Position numbers and translations under genes: made by a program
Shown here: one piece after another, positions 8,140-16,342 of the stretch
Layout: the number at the start of each line of letters is the position of its first letter
Numbering within the stretch: the first letter of the stretch is position 1
DNA from: Desulfuromonas sp.
GTDB lineage: Bacteria > Desulfobacterota > Desulfuromonadia > Desulfuromonadales > Desulfuromonadaceae
Assembly (NCBI GenBank): GCA_028685815.1
Contig: JAQUDG010000017.1
Location: forward strand, 1-32,402
Length of the DNA stretch: 32,402 nt
Direction: 5' to 3'
Notes under the pieces: model-generated
What the model was told of the DNA's origin: nothing
Seen by the model: the letters and a program-made list of their open reading frames with translations, nothing else
Database searches by the model: none

Positions 8140-9014
8140 CAACGCTCTCCATGTGGATCATTCGGGCCATGTGAGCCATGAGGGGAATATTCACCCTGGA
8201 ACACCTCCGTGGCACCTCCAGTCATATGGACGCTACCACCTGGGGTGTATTCCATCTGCAGATCACCGCCGCGAAGGTGATTGACAATGCTCCGCTCGGT
8301 GCGCTCGGTAAGATAAGCGGCCACCACCACTGCCGAAGCCCCGGTGCCACATGCCAGGGTTTCACCGGCTCCTCGTTCCCAGGTGCGTTGCTTGACTGCG
8401 GTACGGGATAAAATCTCCACAAATTCAACATTGGTGCGCTCAGGAAAGCTCTTGTGCACTTCAAGCAGTGGTCCCCATTTTTCGACCAGAAACGCCTCAA
8501 CATCGGGGACAAACACTACACAATGTGGATTGCCCATGGACACGCAACACACTTCAAATGTTTCGCCCCCAACCTTAAGCTCTACATTCAGCGCCTGGGT
8601 GTCTGGATCCCCTTGCATGGGGATATCTCCCCGCCGCAATTGGGGTGTGCCCATATCGACCAGTGCTTTTTCTACTTTTCCATCTGCACCGGGCACCACT
8701 TGAATGGTGCGAATGCCGGCTGCGGTTTCAATTCGGATGGTGGTATCAGGTACGCGCTGGCGATCGTACAGATATTTAGCCACGCAGCGGATTCCGTTAC
8801 CGCACATCTGCGCTTCAGAACCATCGGCATTGAACATCCGCATCCGCGCGTCGGCGACCTCTGAAGGCATAATGAGGATCAACCCATCCGAGCCTATACC
8901 GAAATGACGCGAGCTCACCTCAACAGCAAGGGCACTGGGGTTATCAACCTGCTCTATGGAGGTATCTACATACACGTAATCGTTACCGGCACCATGCATT
9001 TTCACAAACTGCAT
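8139..9014 (-). CDS. dapF: Diaminopimelate epimerase
   Basis: DapF interconverts LL- and meso-diaminopimelate for lysine and peptidoglycan synthesis. The 291-residue protein starts MQFVKMHGAGNDYVYVD. It has the two catalytic cysteines C71 (AQMCGNGIRC) and C222 (GETLACGTGAS). The ATG at 9014 is preceded by GGGGGAGA; the tracked start at 9053 is an unsupported extension. The C-terminus is unusual: after the normal end it adds about 15 residues, SPHGSHGPNDPHGER, with repeated HG units. It sits in the middle of the prmA operon, 59 bp after the RDD gene, and overlaps the HAD gene. Confidence 0.95.
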   Translation of the reverse strand: MQFVKMHGAGNDYVYVDTSIEQVDNPSALAVEVSSRHFGIGSDGLILIMPSEVADARMRMFNADGSEAQMCGNGIRCVAKYLYDRQRVPDTTIRIETAAGIRTIQVVPGADGKVEKALVDMGTPQLRRGDIPMQGDPDTQALNVELKVGGETFEVCCVSMGNPHCVVFVPDVEAFLVEKWGPLLEVHKSFPERTNVEFVEILSRTAVKQRTWERGAGETLACGTGASAVVVAAYLTERTERSIVNHLRGGDLQMEYTPGGSVHMTGGATEVFQGEYSPHGSHGPNDPHGER

Positions 9015-9073
9015 ATCAGAATCTCCCCCTATCTTCCCTAGCAAGCCAACCACTAACGGCAGTAACGCCCCCG

Positions 9074-9886
9074 CTAGTCATCTATGTTAATTTCTTCACT
9101 ACTTATCACCTCGGTATCCGCCAGCACATCATTCCAACCGCGCTTGTTGGCGGAAAACCAAATCAGCATATATCCATACCCAAGACACAACGCGGAAACA
9201 AACCCACCACATGTCCGCAACAGTACTTGGGTCAAGCTCAGAGGTTCTCCATCAATGGATACCACCCGAACATGGGTCAACATCTTCCCCAGCGTCTGTC
9301 CATTCATGTAGTGGAATATGTTGAAATATCCAAGTGCAATTAGGATAAACAGCAGATAAAAACCACCCCTAACGCCAGGATTATTCAGAAGCGGGTCAAA
9401 AAACGGGGTCTGAGGTTCCCAGAGGAGTTTGTCCACCAGCACATAGAATAAAAGCCATGTTCCCAGTATAGCAGCTATGTCAACCACTGATGCGACGAAA
9501 CGCCGCGTCACAATGGAGTAAGACTTCCCTACAACTGGCTTGAACACAACGGGCTTGGGCGTACCCCTATCCATCTCACGCTTATCCTCTGCACCCCAAA
9601 GCAGAAACAAATCCTCAGGAGTTAAAGCGGGCGCGTACTGCGACAATGGATCCGTAGCTGCCCATTTTGATTCAACTTTTGTTTGTAACTTAGGTGTCGC
9701 CTCTAGCTGGGCATCTGTCGTGGGGATAACTTCTTGAGTTAAGGCTTCATTGATGGGCGTTTCTGCCGCTACGGCGCTGTCTGTGAGCGCACGAGACAGG
9801 GGACGTATTTCATGCAACTCCCTACCGCATGTTTTACACCTAGGCAGGTGGGCAAAGCTATTATAACCGCAATGAGGACAACGCAT
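9074..9886 (-). CDS. RDD-family membrane protein with N-terminal zinc ribbon
   Basis: The 270-residue protein starts with a zinc ribbon, CPHC-x10-CKTC (C3, C6, C17, C20), followed by about 100 polar linker residues. A C-terminal RDD domain of roughly 140 residues follows, with the characteristic RRFVASVVDIAAI and GQTLGKMLTHVRVV motifs and about three membrane segments. RDD proteins are small membrane proteins, some linked to ion or small-molecule transport; the function here is unknown. The zinc ribbon and linker should face the cytosol. GGAGA precedes the ATG. It lies 67 bp after rsmE and 59 bp before dapF. Confidence 0.85.
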   Translation of the reverse strand: MRCPHCGYNSFAHLPRCKTCGRELHEIRPLSRALTDSAVAAETPINEALTQEVIPTTDAQLEATPKLQTKVESKWAATDPLSQYAPALTPEDLFLLWGAEDKREMDRGTPKPVVFKPVVGKSYSIVTRRFVASVVDIAAILGTWLLFYVLVDKLLWEPQTPFFDPLLNNPGVRGGFYLLFILIALGYFNIFHYMNGQTLGKMLTHVRVVSIDGEPLSLTQVLLRTCGGFVSALCLGYGYMLIWFSANKRGWNDVLADTEVISSEEINIDD

Positions 9887-9953
9887 ACCTTCTCCATTTT
9901 ATGCACCACTCCACCAGCATTTGCGTAGGTTTCGCACAGGTGCTGTAGAGACT

Positions 9954-10745
9954 CTATCGAGGTTCATCCTCTTGCTGAGGCGATGCGCCAGTATCTCCAT
10001 ACAGGTACTGTAACACTGAATTGACCGCAAAACCGGCGGTTTCGGTACGTAAAATTCTGGGACCGAAGCGTACCGGAACAAACCCGTAGCTACGCGCCTG
10101 CGCTAGGTCATCCGGCGCAAGCCCCCCTTCTGGCCCGATTAAAACTGCAATAGTACTCCGCTCACGTCCCTCTACTTGTTCCCCGTCATGCTCTAGTTTA
10201 GCAGGAAGCACCGCATTCAATGCGGTCTCCGCCTCTTCCCACAACACCAAGCGTAATCCGGCGGTGCATGCCTGCAGGGCAGCCTCCAATGGCGTTGGAT
10301 TCTCCACTTTTGGCATCCAACTGCGCCCAGACTGACGTGCAGCCTCCTGTACAATCTTCTCCCAGCGCTGGCGTTTTTTCTCTTCTTTTTCGCGCGCAAT
10401 GCGTCCCTGGCAACGCTGGGTATACACCGGGATAAACCGACTCACCCCAAGCTCGGTGTTTTTTTGCAGCACAAGGTCAAAACGTTCCCCTTTTGGCACC
10501 CCTTGCAGCAACTCGATGTACACGGCAGTTTCCGCTTCAGTGCGTTGCTCAAGGACACGCACCCGTGCCTTTTTTGCATTATCTACTTCAAGCTCAACAC
10601 GCCAGCAGTGCCCAGCACCATCGCACAGATCAAAAACATCTGTTGGACGCAAACGCAGCACCGTTACAATGTGATGGGATATTTCAGCAGAGAGCTCCAC
10701 CGTTTGGGCCGTTGCTTCCAAGCACGGCACATAGAAGCGGCGCAT
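9954..10745 (-). CDS. rsmE: 16S rRNA m3U1498 methyltransferase
   Basis: RsmE methylates U1498 of 16S rRNA with S-adenosylmethionine. The 263-residue protein starts MRRFYVP, has an N-terminal PUA-like part and a SPOUT domain with LIGPEGGLAPDDLAQARSYGF and the knot motif FGPRILRTETA. Its ATG at 10745 overlaps the prmA stop as TGATG; no separate ribosome binding site is obvious, so it probably depends on coupling. The tracked start at 10778 lies inside prmA and is rejected. The pairing prmA-rsmE is common in many bacteria. Confidence 0.95.
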   Translation of the reverse strand: MRRFYVPCLEATAQTVELSAEISHHIVTVLRLRPTDVFDLCDGAGHCWRVELEVDNAKKARVRVLEQRTEAETAVYIELLQGVPKGERFDLVLQKNTELGVSRFIPVYTQRCQGRIAREKEEKKRQRWEKIVQEAARQSGRSWMPKVENPTPLEAALQACTAGLRLVLWEEAETALNAVLPAKLEHDGEQVEGRERSTIAVLIGPEGGLAPDDLAQARSYGFVPVRFGPRILRTETAGFAVNSVLQYLYGDTGASPQQEDEPR

Positions 10746-11662
10746 CAGGTTGTGCGACGGTACTTGATGCACGCCCATTCCTCGGCGTAATCAATCGCCG
10801 CAGGCGTGGCGAAGCGGGGAGAAAAAGCCGCAGTGACATAGCCTACCTTCTCATCTAGAATTCCGGAAAGTACCAAATAGCCTCCGGGGGCCACACGCGC
10901 GCACAGCTCAGAGATAAGGCGCACATTTTCCTCAGCCAGAATATTTGCCACCACCAGATCAAAAGTTCCACCTATATCCTGCACCAAGTCAAGGGTCACT
11001 TCTATCCGGTCGGCACAACCGTTGAGGGCAGCATTGTCCTGGGCTGTCTGTACCGCTACCGGATCAATATCGCAGGCAATTACACACTCTGCGCCCAGGG
11101 CTGCTCCGGCTATAGCCAGTATGCCAGATCCGGTTCCGACATCGAGAATGCGCCGAGCGGCATGCCCAGAATCGTGCAGGTGGGCAATAAACTCAAGGCA
11201 CAAACGCGTGGTGCCGTGGGTGCCAGTACCAAACGCCATTCCGGGGTCGAGGGTTACCGTCACCGCGTCGTCGAACTGGGTTTGCTCCCAACTTGGTTTA
11301 ATCACTAGTTTTTTTCCGATGCGAACCGCAGTGAAATATTGCTTCCAACCTTCGGCCCAGTCCTGGTTGCCAATCTGGCGCCACGCTAGATGGATACTAG
11401 CATCGCGCAGCTCTGGCACCTCACTGAGAACGCGCGTATGGACTGCTGCTAGCAGCGGATCTACTGGGACATTCGCCGAGAAAAAAGCCTTAATAACGTA
11501 GGTGTCAGAAGATATTTCATCAGGATCGGGTACAATGAAGGTGTCGAGCTTACGCTCGTCTACAATAACCCCTGAACTTCCCATTTCGACCATCACTTCA
11601 CACACCGCATCGGTGCAGGCTACAGGGATAGTGCAGGATATTTCATACCAGTTTTCAGTCAT
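10745..11662 (-). CDS. prmA: Ribosomal protein L11 methyltransferase
   Basis: PrmA trimethylates lysines and the N-terminus of ribosomal protein L11. The 305-residue protein has an N-terminal substrate-recognition domain beginning MTENWYEISCTIP, the motif LDPGMAFGTGTHGTT, the S-adenosylmethionine motif ILDVGTGSGILAIAGAALG, and VVANILAE. It is the first gene of a seven-gene minus-strand operon (prmA-rsmE-RDD-dapF-HAD-dtd-darP). No Shine-Dalgarno sequence is visible before the ATG, and a candidate -10 lies only six bases upstream. Confidence 0.96.
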   Translation of the reverse strand: MTENWYEISCTIPVACTDAVCEVMVEMGSSGVIVDERKLDTFIVPDPDEISSDTYVIKAFFSANVPVDPLLAAVHTRVLSEVPELRDASIHLAWRQIGNQDWAEGWKQYFTAVRIGKKLVIKPSWEQTQFDDAVTVTLDPGMAFGTGTHGTTRLCLEFIAHLHDSGHAARRILDVGTGSGILAIAGAALGAECVIACDIDPVAVQTAQDNAALNGCADRIEVTLDLVQDIGGTFDLVVANILAEENVRLISELCARVAPGGYLVLSGILDEKVGYVTAAFSPRFATPAAIDYAEEWACIKYRRTT

Positions 11663-11668
11663 TTTGCT

Positions 11669-11697
11669 TATGTAACAAATCGAAGCCGGAAAGGCAA
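11669..11697 (-). promoter_or_regulatory. Candidate prmA promoter abutting the start codon
   Basis: On the minus strand TTGCCT (11697-11692) is followed after 17 bp by TACATA (11674-11669). The -10 ends six bases before the prmA ATG, so transcription would begin at or next to the start codon. Match quality is moderate (four and three of six). Confidence 0.35.
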
Positions 11698-11783
11698 TGA
11701 AAGAGACGGCGAAAACGCTATCGAAAGGGGGCAGACAAAAAACTTACCCAGGGATGATGAACAAAAAATCCCAATGAAATCAC

Positions 11784-11811
11784 TTGACATCACCCAAAAA
11801 AAAGGGATACT
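11784..11811 (+). promoter_or_regulatory. Candidate rightward sigma70 promoter upstream of ppsR
   Basis: A perfect TTGACA (11784-11789) is followed after 16 bp by GATACT (11806-11811), four of six matches to TATAAT. It would give a leader of about 195 nt before ppsR. Confidence 0.45.
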
Positions 11812-11968
11812 GGTTACGCTTAACTAATGAGCAGGACAGCGCAACATGTTCACGTCTCTACCAGATGAGGTATTTTAACGCGGTTACCCAAGCAAATTAA
11901 GCACTGAAATCATTAAAATCTAGCAGGGGCTTAAGCGCATATAAAACGTGTATTTTCAGCTGACTTTC

Positions 11969-11996
11969 TTGCATAACCACCTTTTTCTGTTATAGG
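11969..11996 (+). promoter_or_regulatory. Second candidate ppsR promoter, start-proximal
   Basis: TTGCAT (11969-11974) and TATAGG (11991-11996) are spaced by 16 bp. Transcription would start about 12 nt before the ppsR ATG, leaving almost no leader. This agrees with the absence of a well-placed ribosome binding site but is otherwise weak. Confidence 0.35.
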
Positions 11997-12014
11997 AAAT
12001 GAAACACTAAAAAA

Positions 12015-12845
12015 ATGCAACCACCTGTTGAAGCTAATATAAGTACCGGCAAAAAGGTCCTGCTCCTCTCTGATGCCACTGGTGAAACCGCAGAAAAGAT
12101 AGTTTCAGCGGCCCTGACCCAGTTCCAACACCGGGAAGCGCAAGTAACTAGGGTAAGCAATGTGCGGAGCAAAAACCAGATATATGCCGCCCTAGACAAA
12201 GCCGCCCAGCAGCAAGCGATGGTGATTTATACCATGGTGAACCGAGAGCTGTCGCGCTTGGTACATGAAGAGTGCAGCGCAATGGGCTTGATAAGCATCG
12301 ACGTTATAACCCCGCTGCTGGTGCGGCTGTCAGAGTTTTTGGGGACAACCCCAAATGAAACCCCGGGATTGCTCCACAGTGTCGATGATGACTATTTCCG
12401 CCGTATTGACGCCATAGAGTTTACCGTGCGCAACGATGATGGACAGGAAACCCGCTTCCTCAACAAAGCGGATATCGTCTTGGTTGGAGTGTCACGCACG
12501 AGCAAAACACCTCTTTCCATGTATCTGGCCCATCGCGGGTGGAAGGTTGCCAACATTCCCCTGGTGAGCGGGATCGCCCCACCACCGGAGCTCCTAACCC
12601 TAGAGCACAATCGCGTTGCCGGGTTGCTAATTAAAGCTGAGCGCTTGGTCGAACTTCGCGCTGCGCGCCTGCGCAATCTCGGACAAAACCCGCGCGAGGC
12701 TTATGCCCAGTTTGAACAGGTTGAAGAGGAACTTCAGGATGCCAGAAAGTTTTTTCGGCGCCAGAAGTGGGCCATTGTCGATGTAACCGGCAAGGCGGTT
12801 GAAGAAACAGCTAACGAAGTGCTCGTAAAACTTAAAATGATCTGA
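12015..12845 (+). CDS. ppsR: PEP synthase regulatory protein (bifunctional kinase/pyrophosphorylase, DUF299)
   Basis: The 276-residue length and the motifs [19 protein letters not shown] near the N-terminus and the P-loop-like [15 protein letters not shown] at residues 158-172 identify the PSRP family. It ADP-dependently phosphorylates and Pi-dependently dephosphorylates phosphoenolpyruvate synthase (or pyruvate phosphate dikinase in plants and some bacteria), gating gluconeogenic carbon flow from pyruvate, a key step for acetate- or pyruvate-fed anaerobes. The target enzyme gene is not in this window. The only purine-rich stretch (AGGA at 11994-11997) is 17 nt before the ATG, too far for a normal Shine-Dalgarno sequence. 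Confidence 0.93.
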   Translation: MQPPVEANISTGKKVLLLSDATGETAEKIVSAALTQFQHREAQVTRVSNVRSKNQIYAALDKAAQQQAMVIYTMVNRELSRLVHEECSAMGLISIDVITPLLVRLSEFLGTTPNETPGLLHSVDDDYFRRIDAIEFTVRNDDGQETRFLNKADIVLVGVSRTSKTPLSMYLAHRGWKVANIPLVSGIAPPPELLTLEHNRVAGLLIKAERLVELRAARLRNLGQNPREAYAQFEQVEEELQDARKFFRRQKWAIVDVTGKAVEETANEVLVKLKMI

Positions 12846-12993
12846 CTCTGAAAGCAACAGCACGCCCATAACCACAGGTCCAATGCTATATGCATCAACT
12901 AACTATAAACACTACTTAAATGGAACTAGCTACACACCATTGAACTCTACCCTAAAACTTAAGCACCGAACCAACCAAAAGGAGCCTAAAAAC

Positions 12994-13665
12994 ATGAAAA
13001 TTCTAGTTGTTGAAGATGAAAAAAAAGTAGCCAGCTTCATCAAACGCGGCTTGGAAGAGGAAAATTTTTCCGTAGATATTGCCGCCAATGGCGAAGAGGG
13101 TCTGTACATGGCCGAAGCGAACCGCTATGACCTGGTTCTCATGGATGTCATGCTTCCCAAAAAAGACGGCCTCACGGTTATCCGAGAATTACGTGAAAAA
13201 GGGGTCAAGACTCCTATCCTGTGCCTAACCGCCAAAGACAACGTCGATGACATCGTGGCTGGACTTGACAGCGGCAGCGATGACTACCTCACCAAACCCT
13301 TCGCTTTCGCCGAGCTGCTTGCCCGCGTTCGAGCGTTGGTACGCCGTAGCGGTGAAGACCGCGGGGCTGAGATATTCTTTGCCGACCTGCGTCTCGATCC
13401 GGTAACCCATAAAGTGTGGCGCGGCGAAAAAGAGATCGACCTGACTGCTAAGGAATATGGCTTACTTGAGTACTTCATGCGCTCACCAAACCAGGTACTG
13501 ACCCGTACCATGATCGCTGAACACGTGTGGGACTACACCTTCGATTCTTTCACCAATATCATCGATGTATATGTCAACTATCTGCGTAAAAAGATTGACA
13601 AAGATTACGACAAGAAACTGATTCATACCATCCGTGGTGTCGGGTATGTTCTTAAGGAAGCTTGA
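12994..13665 (+). CDS. OmpR/CusR-family response regulator
   Basis: The 223-residue protein has a receiver domain starting MKILVVEDEKKVASF, with phospho-acceptor D51 (LVLMDVMLPKKDG) and the switch lysine in DYLTKPFAFAELL. A winged-helix DNA-binding domain follows (DLTAKEYGLLEYFMRSPNQVLT and NIIDVYVNYLRKKID). It resembles the CusR/CopR heavy-metal branch. AAAAGGAG lies at 12977-12984; the tracked upstream start at 12883 adds 37 residues of non-coding leader. The next gene, a histidine kinase, begins inside its last codons, so the two form a cotranscribed pair, and HtrA follows. Confidence 0.93.
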   Translation: MKILVVEDEKKVASFIKRGLEEENFSVDIAANGEEGLYMAEANRYDLVLMDVMLPKKDGLTVIRELREKGVKTPILCLTAKDNVDDIVAGLDSGSDDYLTKPFAFAELLARVRALVRRSGEDRGAEIFFADLRLDPVTHKVWRGEKEIDLTAKEYGLLEYFMRSPNQVLTRTMIAEHVWDYTFDSFTNIIDVYVNYLRKKIDKDYDKKLIHTIRGVGYVLKEA

Positions 13666-14743
13666 TAAATGTCTGAGCAGTAAAGCCGCGCTTGGATGTA
13701 TTTTTGGCCTGGCACTGGCTGTTGCTGTAACAGCCGGTGCCGCCCTTTATAAAGGGCGGCAGGCCATAGAGACATCCTGCATCTGCAGCGGGATGTCTTC
13801 GCTCATTCTATCTTTGGTCCTCATTCTAACGCTGTTGCTCCTGGCCTTTGCCTTAGCGTGGAAAATAAGCGCGTGCAAGGCCGCTCTGGATAAATTCACC
13901 ACCCACTGCAACAACACCGAAATCGACTCCCTCACCGCCCCTTACACGCCGGAGTATAACTGCGCTGCGCTCGCCGCTGTGTTTGCGGCACACAATGCCA
14001 TGTTCAAACGACTGCATAATTCGACCAGTCGCATCCGCCAGTTTTCTGGCGACGCCTCGCACGAACTACGCACACCACTGACCATCATGCGCGGAGAAAC
14101 TGAAGTAGCCCTGCGCTGGGGCAAAACTGCGGAAGATTACCACAACACCCTAGTCTCCAACATGGAAGAGATAGAGCGCATGGGGCGAATCATAGAAGAT
14201 CTGCTGACTCTGGCCAAAAGCGAGTCTGGAGAGTTGCCCCTGTCTATTAGCCATTTAAGCCTGAGCGATCTGTTGCAGGAGATGTATATCCAAGCACGCA
14301 AACTTGCGGCAGAAAAAAACATTGAAGTCCATCTCCAGCACGAGGTAGACAAGGAGATCTGGCTCAACGGCGACGACCTGCGCCTGCGCCAGCTGTTCTG
14401 GAACATACTCAGCAATGCGTTGCGCTACACGCCGGAACATGGCAGCGTCGGCATTGAACTCAAGTGTACTGAAAACTCCGCGATTGTGTCGATTAGCGAC
14501 ACCGGCATCGGTATTGAACCCGAACATATCGAACATATTTTTGAGCGTTTCTACCGCACCGACGCCGCGCGTAACCGCACCGATGGTGGAACCGGCCTCG
14601 GTCTGGCCATTGCAAAATGGATTGTGGAATCTCACCACGGCAGCATCCATGTCAAATCAACAATCGACGGCGGCAGCACCTTTGAAGTAACCCTACCGCT
14701 AATTTGGGCCGAGACCCCCATTTTGTCACCCACACAGCCCTGA
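13646..14743 (+). CDS. Membrane histidine kinase with very short periplasmic loop
   Basis: The 365-residue sensor kinase starts at the ATG at 13646, overlapping the regulator by 20 nt; the tracked start four codons earlier is a GTG. Two membrane helices (about 15-35 and 51-72) enclose only about 15 periplasmic residues, KGRQAIETSCICSGM, with C45-x-C47. A short linker of about 60 residues is followed by the HisKA box GDASHELRTPLTIMRGE (phospho-His H139) and an HATPase domain ending in DTGIGIEPEH, FERFYRTD and GGTGLGLAIAKWIV. It is presumed to phosphorylate the preceding OmpR-type regulator. With so little outside the membrane it may sense within the membrane, through the CxC pair, or through a partner protein. 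Confidence 0.9.
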   Translation: MFLRKLDKCLSSKAALGCIFGLALAVAVTAGAALYKGRQAIETSCICSGMSSLILSLVLILTLLLLAFALAWKISACKAALDKFTTHCNNTEIDSLTAPYTPEYNCAALAAVFAAHNAMFKRLHNSTSRIRQFSGDASHELRTPLTIMRGETEVALRWGKTAEDYHNTLVSNMEEIERMGRIIEDLLTLAKSESGELPLSISHLSLSDLLQEMYIQARKLAAEKNIEVHLQHEVDKEIWLNGDDLRLRQLFWNILSNALRYTPEHGSVGIELKCTENSAIVSISDTGIGIEPEHIEHIFERFYRTDAARNRTDGGTGLGLAIAKWIVESHHGSIHVKSTIDGGSTFEVTLPLIWAETPILSPTQP

Positions 14744-14875
14744 CGAGCCCTAGTGGCGTAAGCAGGAGCGTTGCCCTCTGATCTGTTGCCTACGCCGGTA
14801 AAGTCTGCTAAACATCTTGCCCAACATTGCATCACCTGTACTCGACTGTTAACTCCCAGTGTTAGGAAACATCCC

Positions 14876-16273
14876 ATGCACCCTCTGCGCTTCTACCTGC
14901 TGCTGAGCATTCTTTGCATTTTATCTGTTCCGACATCCGGCATAGGCCACCCAGACTTTGTCGACCTGAGCAAAAAACTCAAGCCTGCCGTAGTCAATAT
15001 TAGCACCTTACGCAACAACGCCGAACCTGCCAACGCAGGTGGCAACTCAACTATGCTGCACGATTTTCTTGACAGTCTCATCCCTTCGCGGGGGAACAAA
15101 GCCAACCTACATCACTATCTTGGCTCAGGATTTATCATTTCTGAGGACGGATATGTGCTGACCAATAAGCATGTGGTCGATGATGCGCGTAAGGTGACGG
15201 TGAAAATTTCCGATGGTCAAACCTTTCCGGCAACCATTGTCGGTACGGATCAGCAGTTGGATATTGCGTTGCTGAAGATAAACACGACGGCGCAACTGCC
15301 CACGGTTACCCTTGGCGACAGCAACAAACTCGAGGTTGGGCAATGGGTGCTGGCCATCGGCAACCCTTTCGGGTTGGAGCATACGGTTACAGCAGGGATC
15401 GTTTCAGCAAAGGGGCGCGTAATCGGTGCGGGCCCATACGACAACTTTATCCAGACGGATGCCTCCATCAACCCCGGCAACTCCGGCGGTCCGCTGTTTA
15501 GCACCAATGCAGAAGTGGTGGGAATAAACACCGCTATTGTGGCTCACGGACACGGTATTGGTTTCGCCACCCCCATCAACTCTGTCACGGCTATTTTGCC
15601 GCAACTGCGCCACAATGGTCATGTAACTAGAGGCTGGCTGGGGCTCACTGTCCAGAACATCTCCCCAGCACTAGCCGAATCTTTTGGATTGCAAAATACT
15701 CATGGGGCCCTGGTCGCCGCAGTACACGACCCATCCCCAGCCGCAAAAGCTGGAGTGCACCATGCTGATATTATCTTGGGGTTTAATGGTCAGGAGATAA
15801 AGCAAATCAACGATCTATCCTGCCTCGCAGCGCAGGTCCCGCTTGGCGAGAGCGTAGCGCTTACCATTCTACGCCAAGGGGAAAAACTGCAGATTCAGGT
15901 GGAAATCATCGCCCAGGCTGTCCCTGCTCCCCCCCCACTCGAAACTACACCGACAGATGCATTAGTGGCGGCAGAGGCACCCGCTTCGCTAGGCTTGACC
16001 CTACACAACATAACCCTAGAGTTGCGGCGCCAATATGGCATCCTAGCCAATCACGGTGCGGTGATAACCTCGATTACTCCAGACTCACTTGCCGCTGCTA
16101 CAAGTTTGGCGCCGGGCGATGTCATCCTTGAATACAACCAAATCCCGGTAAACAACGCGTTCGAACTGCTCCATGCAACTCGTCAGGAAGATGAGGCTCC
16201 GGATAAGAGCGTGCGACTACTGGTGCAACGCGGAGAAAACCTATTTTTTGTCGGGATATCCCGCCGGGAGTAG
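14876..16273 (+). CDS. Periplasmic serine protease/chaperone, HtrA (DegP/DegQ) family
   Basis: The 465-residue protein has a signal peptide (RFYLLLSILCILSVPTSGIG). The trypsin-like domain has the triad H99 (TNKHVVDD), D129 (QQLDIALLKI) and S203 (NPGNSGGPLFS). Two PDZ domains follow, one from RGWLGLTVQNISPALAESFG and a second from LGLTLHNITLELRRQYG to the end. This is the DegP/DegQ layout for degrading or refolding misfolded periplasmic proteins. The ATG at 14876 has AGGAAA six bases upstream; the tracked start at 14771 is an extension. It follows the kinase by 132 bp without an obvious terminator, so cotranscription or control by the adjacent two-component system is plausible. Confidence 0.94.
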   Translation: MHPLRFYLLLSILCILSVPTSGIGHPDFVDLSKKLKPAVVNISTLRNNAEPANAGGNSTMLHDFLDSLIPSRGNKANLHHYLGSGFIISEDGYVLTNKHVVDDARKVTVKISDGQTFPATIVGTDQQLDIALLKINTTAQLPTVTLGDSNKLEVGQWVLAIGNPFGLEHTVTAGIVSAKGRVIGAGPYDNFIQTDASINPGNSGGPLFSTNAEVVGINTAIVAHGHGIGFATPINSVTAILPQLRHNGHVTRGWLGLTVQNISPALAESFGLQNTHGALVAAVHDPSPAAKAGVHHADIILGFNGQEIKQINDLSCLAAQVPLGESVALTILRQGEKLQIQVEIIAQAVPAPPPLETTPTDALVAAEAPASLGLTLHNITLELRRQYGILANHGAVITSITPDSLAAATSLAPGDVILEYNQIPVNNAFELLHATRQEDEAPDKSVRLLVQRGENLFFVGISRRE

Positions 16274-16342
16274 CGGCGTAGACATAACATATCTGTGGGT
16301 TTACACAGTGTGCAAATCTAGACGCTATGCTAATTTTTCGGT

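Larger units (their letters stand above)
11663..12014. other. Divergent promoter region prmA / ppsR
   Basis: These 352 bases hold no gene. They contain the three candidate promoters listed separately, one leftward and two rightward, and are more A/T-rich than the flanking genes. No riboswitch or terminator was recognised. Confidence 0.6.

Noticed and set aside
11994-12010. Mini-ORF ATG-AAA-CAC-TAA before ppsR
   Set aside because: The purine stretch lies only one base before this ATG, too close to serve as its ribosome binding site; probably chance.
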